A DNA stretch of 64,000 nucleotides from Kocuria rosea subsp. polaris (GTDB lineage: Bacteria > Actinomycetota > Actinomycetes > Actinomycetales > Micrococcaceae), in the NCBI GenBank assembly GCA_023896275.1, contig MLDA01000015.1, positions 1 through 64,000 of the forward strand. Reading direction: 5' to 3'. Within the stretch, counting starts at the first letter, position 1. The number at the start of each line of letters is the position of its first letter. A program made the position numbers and the translations under genes. Shown piece by piece: positions 52,721-60,118 of this stretch. Below the pieces are notes generated by a model that ran no database searches, was not told the origin of the DNA, and worked only from the letters and a program-made list of their open reading frames with translations.

Positions 52721-53600
52721 CGTTCCTCCTAGTGGCTATCCGTTCCGGATGCGTGTATACATTTACGCTACTCCCCCGGCTGAACGCCGCAAGGGTTACG
52801 TTCTCTTTCTCCGCGAGCTCGACCGCCAGCGACGACGGCGCGCTCACCGCGGAGAGGACCCCGATGCCCGCCATGCGGGTCTTCTGCACGAGTTCGAAGG
52901 AGGCGCGCCCGGAGACCTGCATGACGGTCCCGGCCGCCGGCAGCCGCCCCTCGCGCAGGGCCCAGCCGACAACCTTGTCGACGGCGTTGTGGCGGCCGAC
53001 GTCCTCACGCAGGCACAGCAGATTCCCTGCGGCGTCGAAGAGCCCGGCCGCGTGCACACCGCCGGTCTTCGAGAAGAGCTCCTGGTGCTCGCGGAGAGTG
53101 TCCGGCAGCGCCAGCAGGACGTCCAGCGGCACTCGAGCGCCGTCGTCGTGCCCCGCGCACGTGGCGGACGCCAGCGGCAGCCGCGCCGACTTGCCGACAG
53201 CGTCGATCGAGGCCGTGCCGCAGATCCCGCACGCGCTCGTGGTCGTGACGTTGCGCCGCATGCCCGACGTCGGCGGGTGGGCACCAGGGCCCAGCTGCGC
53301 CTCGACGACGTTGAACGTCTGGCGCCCTTCTTCGTCCTCGCCGGCGCAGAAGCGCATGCTCACGAGGTCGTCGGCGGAGGCGATGACGCCCTCGCCGGTG
53401 AGGAACCCGGCGACGAGGTCGAAGTCGTCCCCCGGGGTGCGCATCGTGACGGTGAAGGCGGTCTCCGCGCTGCCGGGCACACCGGGGACGCCGAGTCGGA
53501 TCTCCAGCGGCTCCTCGGCCGCGAGGGTCTCCTCGCGGCGGCGCTCGCCGCCATCAGCGCTCAGGCGCACGATGCGCCGGCGGGTGGTTTTGCGGCCCAT
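52713..53600 (-). CDS. fdhD: Formate dehydrogenase accessory sulfurtransferase
   Basis: 295 aa. FdhD passes sulfur from a cysteine desulfurase to the Mo-bisMGD cofactor of FdhF-type enzymes. Seen: EEPLEIRLG near residue 30, the active CxxC in SACGICGTASI near 125, and KTGGVHAAGLFDAAGNLLCLREDVGRHNAVDKVVG near 190. ATG at 53600; a frame to 53897 is unsupported. It lies 37 bases after moeA and overlaps fdhF-like. Confidence 0.93.
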   Translation of the reverse strand: MGRKTTRRRIVRLSADGGERRREETLAAEEPLEIRLGVPGVPGSAETAFTVTMRTPGDDFDLVAGFLTGEGVIASADDLVSMRFCAGEDEEGRQTFNVVEAQLGPGAHPPTSGMRRNVTTTSACGICGTASIDAVGKSARLPLASATCAGHDDGARVPLDVLLALPDTLREHQELFSKTGGVHAAGLFDAAGNLLCLREDVGRHNAVDKVVGWALREGRLPAAGTVMQVSGRASFELVQKTRMAGIGVLSAVSAPSSLAVELAEKENVTLAAFSRGSSVNVYTHPERIATRRNDA

Positions 53601-53637
53601 CAGGCTCCCTTCGGGTTCGGTTGCGGGTCGGGGGTGT

Positions 53638-54867
53638 TCATGTCCAGGGCAGCCGCACGCAGTCGACGCCGTCGCCCGGCTCCAGCCCCGCCGGTGGGAC
53701 GACCATGAAGCAGGTCGAATCGGCAAGGCCGCGCAGCATGGCCGGGCCCCGGTGGGCGGCGGCGCTGGCGCGCACGCCCCCCTCGCCCGCATCGAGCCGG
53801 GCCGGCACGAGCCGGTGCCGGCCCGGCAGCGGGCCGAAGCGTTCGGTCGAGGCCGCACGCTGCAGCGCCGGCGTCGGCCGCCCGGTAGCGCCCGCAAGCA
53901 GGGGCGCGCCGAGCGTGACGAGCGCGGCCATCGCGGCGAGCGGGTTCCCGGGCAGGGCGATAACGAGTGCGCCGTCGGGCCGCCGCGCGAGCAGCGCGGG
54001 ATGCCCGGGGCGCATCGCGATCTCGTCGACGAGCAGCCGGGCGCCGATTTGGGTCAGGGCCGGCCGGATGTGGTCGGCCCCCGAGTGTCCGGTGCCGCCG
54101 GTCGTGATGACGACGTCGGCGTCTGCGGCTCCCAGCGCCTCGACGGTCGCGTCGTGGTCGTCGCCGATGCGCACGCTGCCGGCGACGGAGCCCCCGAGCC
54201 CGCTGACAGCGGCCGGCAGCACGGGCCCGAAGGCGTCGCGCACGAGCCCGTGGCCGGGCACGCCGGCAGTAACGACCTCGTCCCCGGTGAGGACGAGGGT
54301 GACCCGCGGGGCGCGAATCACCGGCAGTGCGTCAAGGCCCGCCACCGCGGCCGCCGCGACGTGACCGGCCGTCAGCGACGTCCCGGCGGCGAAGAGCCGC
54401 TCACCGGCGCGGGCCTCCCGGCCCGACGGGCGGACGTCGGCGAGGTCCGCGAGCGGCTCCGTCGCGTGCAGAAGTTCTCCGGCGTCGCCGGCCCCGGGCG
54501 CGAGGCGGCCGCGCTCGCGGCGCAGCACCGCGGTGGCACCTGCGGGCAGGGGCGACCCGGTGACGATGACGACGCCCTCACCCGGAGCGAGCGCCGTCGT
54601 CGTCCTGGCGTCGCCAGCGAGCAGGCGCCAGGGGCCGTCTCCGGCGACGGCCCATCCGTCCATGGCCGAGGCGGCGAAGTGCGGGATCTCGGAGGTGGCA
54701 AACACGTCCCGCCCCAGCACCCGTGAGATGGCCGCGTCGAGTTCGACGTCCTCGTGGCCGGAGACCCCGGCGGTCTCGAGCAGTCGTGCCCCGGCGCGGT
54801 GGGCCGCCTCGCGGGCCGCGGGCCAGGCGGCATCGCCCGCGGCCGGAGCGTCGAGGGCGTCCGGCAT
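53638..54867 (-). CDS. moeA: Molybdopterin molybdenumtransferase
   Basis: 409 aa. Inserts molybdate into adenylylated molybdopterin. Seen: SAMDGWAVAG near residue 75, DVVITTGGTGHSGADHIRP (the usual TTGGxSxGxxD loop with a Thr-Gly-His substitution) near 260, and VIALPGNPLAAMAALVTLGAPLL near 300. The start is uncertain: ATG 54867 or an in-frame TTG at 54882, both with weak ribosome sites. It is in the molybdenum operon between the MobA fusion and fdhD. Confidence 0.9.
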   Translation of the reverse strand: MPDALDAPAAGDAAWPAAREAAHRAGARLLETAGVSGHEDVELDAAISRVLGRDVFATSEIPHFAASAMDGWAVAGDGPWRLLAGDARTTTALAPGEGVVIVTGSPLPAGATAVLRRERGRLAPGAGDAGELLHATEPLADLADVRPSGREARAGERLFAAGTSLTAGHVAAAAVAGLDALPVIRAPRVTLVLTGDEVVTAGVPGHGLVRDAFGPVLPAAVSGLGGSVAGSVRIGDDHDATVEALGAADADVVITTGGTGHSGADHIRPALTQIGARLLVDEIAMRPGHPALLARRPDGALVIALPGNPLAAMAALVTLGAPLLAGATGRPTPALQRAASTERFGPLPGRHRLVPARLDAGEGGVRASAAAHRGPAMLRGLADSTCFMVVPPAGLEPGDGVDCVRLPWT

Positions 54868-54889
54868 GGTCTCGTTCGGCAAGCCCGGG

Positions 54890-55966
54890 CTACCCGTCCG
54901 TCCGGTTGGCGATCACGCGGCGGGCGAGCGCGTCGGCCTCGGCCGCGGCATTCTCGCCGCCCGACTCGGAGCGGGCCGCCGCAAGCCCGGCCGCGTAGCC
55001 CGCGATCCAGGTCGTCAGCGGCGCTGCCGGGCGCACGATCGAGTGTGCGGCTTCGCCGGCAAGGGAAAGGATGCGTTCGACGTCGACGGGTGCGTCCTCG
55101 AGCCCGTACGCGACCATCAGCTCCCGCGCCCACGCGTCGAGTTCGGGGTGCTCGCTCCGGCCGCTCTCCGGTGGCTTCTCGCCTGCCATGTGGTCCTCCA
55201 GATGTGGCTTCTGCTCGGACACCGTCGGCAGCGTGATTCCGGCGTGCGCGGCGTCGTCCCACGTGTCGACGTCGGCGAAGAGGTCCGCGGTCACGTGCCC
55301 CGGGAGTTCCGCCATCGTCGAGCGGGATACCACAACTCTAGCAAGCAGTTGTTTCACCGACGCATTCGCGACGCGACCTTCGTCACGGAGTCCGGAAACG
55401 GCGCGGCGCAGCCCAGCAAGGTCCCAGACCGACGCCAGGGGCTGGTCCCTCCCGAACGCATCCTGGGGCACCCATGCACCGGCCGTCTCGGGTCCGGCCG
55501 CCGGGCGCTCGCGGCCGCCGAGGCGCGGACCGACGGCGCCCGCCGCCCGGCGCAGGATCGGAATAATCTGGCCTGGTCGGGCGTAGTCGACGGCGAGCAC
55601 GAAGCAGGCCCCAGCAGCACCCGGGACCACCCGTTCGAGCGCCTCGAGGCCCGCGGCCATGGCGGCGGCGGGGCCGGCGAACACGGGCTCCTCGCGCGTG
55701 AGCATGATCGGGATGCCGCACTCCGCGGCGAGAGCCTGCACGCATCCGCGCAGACTCTCGGGCCCGACGACGGCGATCACTTCGGCGCCGGGGTTCTCCT
55801 CCTCTCCCGCGGGCGTGAACGCGAGGTTGAGGACGGCCCGCCCGAGAAGGCTGACGCCGTCGCGCTCGAGAGTCGCCTTGTTGACACCGCCGAGGCGGGC
55901 CCCGCGGCCGCCGGCGAGGACGATCGCGGCCCTCAGGCCGCCTCGATGCTCAAGAATTCGCTCCAT
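54890..55966 (-). CDS. MobA-like nucleotidyltransferase fused to a DUF6457-like C-terminal domain
   Basis: 358 aa. N-terminal part (about 10-200) is a MobA/GlmU-type NTP transferase: AAIVLAGGRGARLGGVNKATLERDG (the LAGGxSxRMGxxK signature) and FVLAVDYARPGQIIPIL. MobA adds GMP to molybdopterin to give MGD. Residues about 265-358 form a separate helical acidic domain (LDAWARELMVAYGLEDAPVDVERILSLAGEAAHSIVRPAAPLTTWIAGYAAGLAAAR), which resembles the small DUF6457 proteins usually encoded beside actinobacterial mob genes. The ATG at 55966 overlaps the HNH gene by 34 bases. Next in the operon is moeA. Confidence 0.85.
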   Translation of the reverse strand: MERILEHRGGLRAAIVLAGGRGARLGGVNKATLERDGVSLLGRAVLNLAFTPAGEEENPGAEVIAVVGPESLRGCVQALAAECGIPIMLTREEPVFAGPAAAMAAGLEALERVVPGAAGACFVLAVDYARPGQIIPILRRAAGAVGPRLGGRERPAAGPETAGAWVPQDAFGRDQPLASVWDLAGLRRAVSGLRDEGRVANASVKQLLARVVVSRSTMAELPGHVTADLFADVDTWDDAAHAGITLPTVSEQKPHLEDHMAGEKPPESGRSEHPELDAWARELMVAYGLEDAPVDVERILSLAGEAAHSIVRPAAPLTTWIAGYAAGLAAARSESGGENAAAEADALARRVIANRTDG

Positions 55967-56430
55967 GCTTCTGCCGGTCGCTCCAGTTCCGAGATGTAGC
56001 AGGCGGGCCCGCGCGGGGCCTTCGGCTGAGTCTTCAGCTTCCAGCCTAGCTGCCGGAGGGTCCGGTTGCCTTTCTTGCCATTGCACGTCAGGCAGCAGGC
56101 GACGAGGTTCTCCCAGGTATCCGCCCCGCCGAGCGAGCGCGGGTGAATGTGGTCGACGGTCGTGGCGTGCCGGCCGCAGTAGGCGCAGGTGTGCGAGTCG
56201 CGGCGCAGGATGCCGCGGCGGGTGACGTGCACGGGCCGGCGGTAGGGGATCCGCACGTAGCGGTGGAGCAAGATGACGGAGGGACGCGAGACGACGTCGC
56301 TGGGCCCGACGACCGGTTCCGGGTCCTCGGCGAGAACGCTCGCCTTACCGGTCAGCACGAGCAGCAGCGCGCGGCGGAATGTGACCACCGCGAGCGGTTC
56401 GTATCCTGCGTTCAGTACTAGGGTTCGCAT
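55933..56430 (-). CDS. HNH endonuclease (McrA-like, single domain)
   Basis: 165 aa. Central HNH fold at about 78-125: RRDSHTCAYCGRHATTVDHI, PRSLGGADTWENLVACCLTCN. Two CxxC pairs bind structural zinc and the VDH His is catalytic. The conserved N-terminus MRTLVLNAGYEPLAVVTFRRAL is typical of a widespread, uncharacterised actinobacterial/cyanobacterial HNH family. It overlaps the MobA fusion by 34 bases, so it may be co-transcribed with the molybdenum genes, but no functional link is known. Confidence 0.87.
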   Translation of the reverse strand: MRTLVLNAGYEPLAVVTFRRALLLVLTGKASVLAEDPEPVVGPSDVVSRPSVILLHRYVRIPYRRPVHVTRRGILRRDSHTCAYCGRHATTVDHIHPRSLGGADTWENLVACCLTCNGKKGNRTLRQLGWKLKTQPKAPRGPACYISELERPAEAWSEFLSIEAA

Positions 56431-56659
56431 GCGCGTTCCTCACGGTCCTGCTCGCCGTGGGCCTCTTGCGCTCCCCACGGCGTGTGTCGTGGTTCTTCGT
56501 GCATCCAGCCTAACGGTGTCGCCCGGCCGCCGGTGTGGCCTCCGCCACGCAATGGGGCGTGTCGCTGCTGGTTTTGCCGTGCCGTTACCGGCTGTGCGCC
56601 GTCAGGTCACGCGTCGGCCCGTCACCGTTAAGGAGCGCGACCGGCTCACCGGGGCATGG
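56431..56659. other. Intergenic region upstream of the HNH gene
   Basis: About 230 bases without a gene between the HNH start and the terminator of the NlpC/P60 gene. It must hold the promoter for the HNH-molybdenum operon, but I see no convincing -35/-10 pair. Confidence 0.4.
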
Positions 56660-56707
56660 GGTTAAAACGCCATCGGCCCGTTCGCGGGTGAGCGAACGGA
56701 CCGATGG
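56660..56707 (-). terminator. Intrinsic terminator of the NlpC/P60 gene
   Basis: A 16-base stem with one mismatch (56670-56685 with 56692-56707, CCATCGG and CCGTTCGC blocks) and a 6-base loop, followed on the minus strand by CGTTTTAAC. It lies 57 bases beyond the stop. Confidence 0.75.
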
Positions 56708-56764
56708 GGAGAGTATGCGGCAGGGTGACTGCCGCGGACCGGCGCAGGGCCGGTGAGCCCGGTG

Positions 56765-57619
56765 TTAGCGGGCCAGCGTGTAGTAGCCGTAGAGGGGGCC
56801 GTACGCGCTGTTGGCCGGGCGAAGAACGGTGCCGACCGAGGGGTTCTGGGCGCCGACGATCTGGCCGTTGCCGATGTAGATGCCGACGTGGCCGCCACCG
56901 TTCTGGAAGACGAGATCGCCCAGCTGCGGGGAGGAGGTGCGGACGAACTGGCCGGAGCCGAGGATCGCGGAGGTGCCGCGGGCGACGTTGATGCCGTGCT
57001 GCGCGTAGATCCACTGCACGAAGCCGGAGCAGTCCCAGCCGGCCGGGCTGTTGCCGCCGAAGACGTAAGGCGAGCCGACGTACTGCTTGGCCATGGCCGC
57101 GATCGCTGCGCCGCTGCCGGTAGCTGCGGAATCGACGACGGGCTCGGGCTCCGGAGCCGCCTCGGCGGCAGGAGCGGCCTGGGCCGCTGCGCCACCGTTG
57201 TTGACGTTTTCGCGGGTCATGGCGGCGTACTGCGCCTCGTCCTCGACCTCTTCGGTCTGGGTCTCGACCTGCTCAGCAACAGCCACAACGACGGGCTCGG
57301 GCTCGGGGGCCGGAGTTGCTTCGAGGACGACTCGCTCGACCTCGTAGTCCTCGACGGCCTTGGCCGAAACGGTCACCGCGGCGACGGCGGTGCGCTCGAC
57401 CGGCAGGGCCTCAACCGGGGCACTGGCGGCTTCGCGGGCCACCGGGTTGGCCTGTGCCGGGACGCCCATCGTCAGGACGAGGCCGGAGGCTGCGGCGATG
57501 ACGGCGGCCTGACGGCCGACGGAGCCGGCGTTCGAGGCGACTGCCTTCGAGACACCCTCGAGCGGGTTGCTACGGACAGGAGTCGCGCGGTGGCGACCGA
57601 GTGCATGGCGCTTGGACAA
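56765..57619 (-). CDS. Secreted NlpC/P60 peptidoglycan endopeptidase
   Basis: 284 aa. A basic N-terminus and a hydrophobic stretch (about 33-57, ending VPAQA) form a signal peptide; a Pro/Glu/Ala-rich linker (about 60-170) leads to the catalytic domain. Catalytic Cys197 is in GWDCSGF and His244 in GGGHVGIYIG. It cleaves stem peptides of peptidoglycan. The start is a TTG at 57619 with AGAGG upstream. Its long leader carries a c-di-AMP riboswitch, so its expression should respond to this second messenger. Confidence 0.9.
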   Translation of the reverse strand: MSKRHALGRHRATPVRSNPLEGVSKAVASNAGSVGRQAAVIAAASGLVLTMGVPAQANPVAREAASAPVEALPVERTAVAAVTVSAKAVEDYEVERVVLEATPAPEPEPVVVAVAEQVETQTEEVEDEAQYAAMTRENVNNGGAAAQAAPAAEAAPEPEPVVDSAATGSGAAIAAMAKQYVGSPYVFGGNSPAGWDCSGFVQWIYAQHGINVARGTSAILGSGQFVRTSSPQLGDLVFQNGGGHVGIYIGNGQIVGAQNPSVGTVLRPANSAYGPLYGYYTLAR

Positions 57620-57629
57620 AAGTTTTACC

Positions 57630-57800
57630 TCTCCCTATGTCTACGAGGTGAGCTGTCGGGTTCGAGTGGGAGTCACCCGGCGGCCGGAGCAGGTTCTGCT
57701 TCGATCGCTTAACCCCAAGGGCTGGTTGCCCTCAAGACCTCTTGGATCCTGTATTTGGTTCCCCCGCCACTGCCAAGCGTGTTTGTAACGAACGGGCCTC
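57630..57800 (-). promoter_or_regulatory. c-di-AMP (ydaO/yuaA-type) riboswitch, copy 1
   Basis: Read on the minus strand the leader has the hallmarks of the class in order: GGCGGGGGAACC near 57770-57755, CTTGGGGTTAA near 57720, and close to the 3' end CGACAGCTCACCTCGTAG near 57660-57640. These match the second copy at 58910-59080 motif for motif. It ends just before the AGAGG/TTG start of the NlpC/P60 gene. In actinobacteria this riboswitch usually turns off cell-wall hydrolase genes on c-di-AMP binding (established for Streptomyces rpfA, from memory). Edges are approximate. Confidence 0.88.
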
Positions 57801-57867
57801 GGTCGGCGGCAGTGTTGAACACTCCGTCCGAGGGTGTTGGACCCATACGGGGTCCAGCACGTCGTCA

Positions 57868-57896
57868 ACGATATACGAATCCGAACCGAATGTCAC
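57868..57896 (-). promoter_or_regulatory. Promoter of the NlpC/P60 transcript
   Basis: GTGACA (57896-57891, 5 of 6), a 17-base spacer and TATCGT (57873-57868). The start would be near 57861, giving a leader of about 240 bases that includes the riboswitch. A second GTGAC lies 11 bases upstream (57907-57903). The -10 TATCGT and the following TTGA are identical to those of the M23 gene promoter. Confidence 0.65.
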
Positions 57897-57941
57897 GTTA
57901 AGGTCACGGAAAGATATTTTTCTGGTCTCGCCAGTTTGAAT

Positions 57942-58901
57942 TTACAACCAACCGGCCGGATCGACGGCGGTGCCGTCGACGAGGACCTCGAAGTGCAGGT
58001 GGCATCCAGTCGAGTTGCCGGTCGTCCCGCTCAGGGAGACGACATCACCGCGCTCGATCGTGTCACCAACAGCGACCTTCAACGACGTGTTGTGGTTGTA
58101 GGTCGTCTCGAGGCCGTTGCCGTGATCGACGCGCACGCGGTTGCCCGAGTGCCCGGCGTACTCGGCCTGGACGACCGTGCCGGCGGCCGCGGCCTTCACC
58201 GGGGTGCCGCAGGCGATGCCGTAGTCCTGTCCGATGTGGTTGACCATGCCGGCTCCGCCCCACGGATTCGCCCGATAGCCGAAGCGGGACGTGATGCGGA
58301 CGGTGTCGAGCGGCTGCGCGAGCACTCCGGCGGTCTCCACCTTGGTGACGTCCCCGGCCGCGGCCGTCATCACCTGATCAAGTGCGTTTTCTTCGCTGAC
58401 AGTCCCCGTCACCGAAGCCAGCTCGATGTCGAAGTCGTCCGCTGCGGGCGCGACGACGTCCTCAACCGTGGCCTGCGCCTCAGCCTTGGCGCGCGCTTCC
58501 GTGCCGGGATCGTTCAGCTGCGGCCAGGCCGCCGTCAACGCGAGGCCGGAAACGGCCGCCGCTGCGGCGAACTTGTGGCTGGCTGCGATCCGAGTACGGC
58601 CCTGCGGTCGCGCGAGACGGCGTTCGTGCAGGTCAACGACGGGTGCAGCGACGACGGGCGCGGAGGCTTCAGCCTGGGCGGACAGCTCGTCGAGCTGGGC
58701 GGTTTCGACGCCGGTGTAGCGAAGGCCGGCCTTGTAGCGGCGGCCGATCTGGGCAGGGCCTGCGGTCGCGGCATGCTCGCGCGAGACCGCTTCGGCCTGC
58801 AGGCTGCGGCGCTCGGCACCGCGGGGGCGACGGAGCGGCGCGTCGTGCGCGGCGCTGCCGCCGGACGACGGTTCGCGTCCGTTGGACATGTTCTCAGTCA
58901 A
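57942..58901 (-). CDS. Membrane-anchored/secreted M23 peptidase (lysostaphin-type)
   Basis: 319 aa. Long basic N-terminus, one hydrophobic segment at about 107-126 (signal anchor or late signal peptide), an acidic linker, and a C-terminal M23 domain (about 200-315). Zinc ligands: His222 and Asp226 (NHIGQDYG) and His303 (HLHFEV, with His301). It cleaves peptidoglycan cross-bridges. TTG start at 58901 with AGAGGTAAACGA before it, the same arrangement as in the NlpC/P60 gene; an ATG twelve bases later is an alternative. The stop is 46 bases from the downstream promoter of the NlpC/P60 gene. Confidence 0.9.
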   Translation of the reverse strand: MTENMSNGREPSSGGSAAHDAPLRRPRGAERRSLQAEAVSREHAATAGPAQIGRRYKAGLRYTGVETAQLDELSAQAEASAPVVAAPVVDLHERRLARPQGRTRIAASHKFAAAAAVSGLALTAAWPQLNDPGTEARAKAEAQATVEDVVAPAADDFDIELASVTGTVSEENALDQVMTAAAGDVTKVETAGVLAQPLDTVRITSRFGYRANPWGGAGMVNHIGQDYGIACGTPVKAAAAGTVVQAEYAGHSGNRVRVDHGNGLETTYNHNTSLKVAVGDTIERGDVVSLSGTTGNSTGCHLHFEVLVDGTAVDPAGWL

Positions 58902-58909
58902 TCGTTTAC

Positions 58910-59080
58910 CTCTCAGAGAGCCTGCGAAGTTAGCTGTCGGATTCGGATGTGAGATGCATCCGGCCGCCATTCCCCCAACGTGGAGATTGACTGGCTTCAC
59001 CCCAAGGGCGCGCGGCACAGGTCTGACCCGTGCACTTCGCTCCCGCGATAGATGGTTCCCCCGCCTCTGCCGAAAGTGTT
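58910..59080 (-). promoter_or_regulatory. c-di-AMP (ydaO/yuaA-type) riboswitch, copy 2
   Basis: Minus-strand landmarks: GGCAGAGGCGGGGGAACC near 59070-59053, CCCTTGGGGTGAAG near 59010-58995, GTTGGGGGAATGGCGGCCGG near 58980-58960 and CCGACAGCTAACTTCGCAGG near 58940-58920. The order and spacing match copy 1 upstream of the NlpC/P60 gene. It ends about ten bases before the TTG start of the M23 gene. Edges are approximate. Confidence 0.9.
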
Positions 59081-59155
59081 CGGTTCGACGGATCCCGACG
59101 GCAGAGCTCGGCGAACTCGGGATCCGGTGGCAGGGACTAGTCCCAGCTGTTATCA

Positions 59156-59184
59156 ACGATAACGGAGACGCTACAAAGTTACAA
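59156..59184 (-). promoter_or_regulatory. Promoter of the M23 peptidase transcript
   Basis: TTGTAA (59184-59179), a 17-base spacer and TATCGT (59161-59156). The start would be near 59149, giving a leader of about 250 bases. Inverted copies of CGATAACGGA (59157-59166) and TCCGTTATCG (59186-59195) flank the promoter, and on the plus strand GTTAC (59178) and GTTAT (59189) are spaced 11 bases. Confidence 0.6.
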
Positions 59185-59219
59185 TTCCGTTATCGTTTTC
59201 GGCGTCATGGCCGGTTTCG

Positions 59220-59915
59220 TTATTCGCTGTGCTCCACGAAAACGTGAGTGCTGACCTCGGAAGGCAGCTCGAGGGCCCCTTCGACGCCCTCGACGCGCAC
59301 GACGACGTAGTCCCCCGCGCGCTCGAGCGTGACCGTGGCTCCCGGCCGGATCCCGCCCTCGTTCAGCTGCCCCAGCAGCACCGGGTCGACCTGGATGGTC
59401 TCGGCCAGTCGCAGGACCTTGACGGGTCCGGCCTCCCCGCCGGTCAACGCATCTTCGAGGTTCTGGACGCCGCGGCCGAAGTCGGCACCAACCGGCCCGC
59501 CCAACGCGTCCAGGCCGGGGATCGGGTTCCCGTAGGGGGATTCGGACGGCTGTCCCAGCAGTTCGTAGAGCCGACGCTCGACCCGCTCGCTCATCACGTG
59601 CTCCCAACGGCAGGCCTCGTCGTGCACGTACTCCCACTCGAGCCCGATGACGTCGGAGAGGAGCCGTTCCGCCAGCCGGTGCTTGCGCATGACCTCGGTC
59701 GCGAGCTGACGCCCGGCACCCGTCAGCTCGAGGTGGCGGTCTTTGGAGACGACGAGGAGGCCGTCGCGCTCCATGCGCGCGACGGTCTGGGACACGGTCG
59801 GGCCGGAGTGCCCCAACCGCTCCGCGATGCGAGCGCGCAGAGCGGTGATCCGCTCCTCCTCGAGTTCCAGAATGGTCCTCAAGTACATCTCTGTTGTATC
59901 AATCAGGTCGGTCAC
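59220..59915 (-). CDS. DtxR/IdeR-family metal-dependent transcriptional regulator
   Basis: 231 aa, the length of DtxR/IdeR with all three domains: winged HTH (about 1-70: LIDTTEMYLRTILELEEERITALRARIAERLGHSGPTVSQTVARMERDGLL), dimerisation/metal domain (about 70-140: HRLAERLLSDVIGLEWEYVHDEACRWEHVMS, with metal ligands Glu, His, Cys and His), and a C-terminal SH3-like/FeoA domain. It senses Fe2+ or Mn2+ and represses uptake genes. GTG start at 59915 with GGGAG; the longer frame to 60101 is unsupported. The Cys in DEAC matches iron-type DtxR/IdeR rather than MntR (Met/Asp at that site). Confidence 0.9.
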   Translation of the reverse strand: MTDLIDTTEMYLRTILELEEERITALRARIAERLGHSGPTVSQTVARMERDGLLVVSKDRHLELTGAGRQLATEVMRKHRLAERLLSDVIGLEWEYVHDEACRWEHVMSERVERRLYELLGQPSESPYGNPIPGLDALGGPVGADFGRGVQNLEDALTGGEAGPVKVLRLAETIQVDPVLLGQLNEGGIRPGATVTLERAGDYVVVRVEGVEGALELPSEVSTHVFVEHSE

Positions 59916-60118
59916 GTAGGTGGCTCCCGGACGGCATTCGAAGGGTGTCTTACAGCTGCTCACAACTCTACCCCGCGTTAACAATCCTTCCCGGGTTCCG
60001 GTTTGAACCTCGCGCTGGGTGAACATAGAAGCAGCGCGTTCTGCCTCCTCCGAGGTCGCGCGCATATCAACCGGCCGTGACCGGCCTCGAACGGCGATCA
60101 CCTACCGCAGGAGCCAGC

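Noticed and set aside
50285-52732. An 815-codon plus-strand frame opposite the molybdopterin oxidoreductase
   Set aside because: Antisense shadow: no domain, no ribosome site, and the opposite frame has cofactor motifs throughout.
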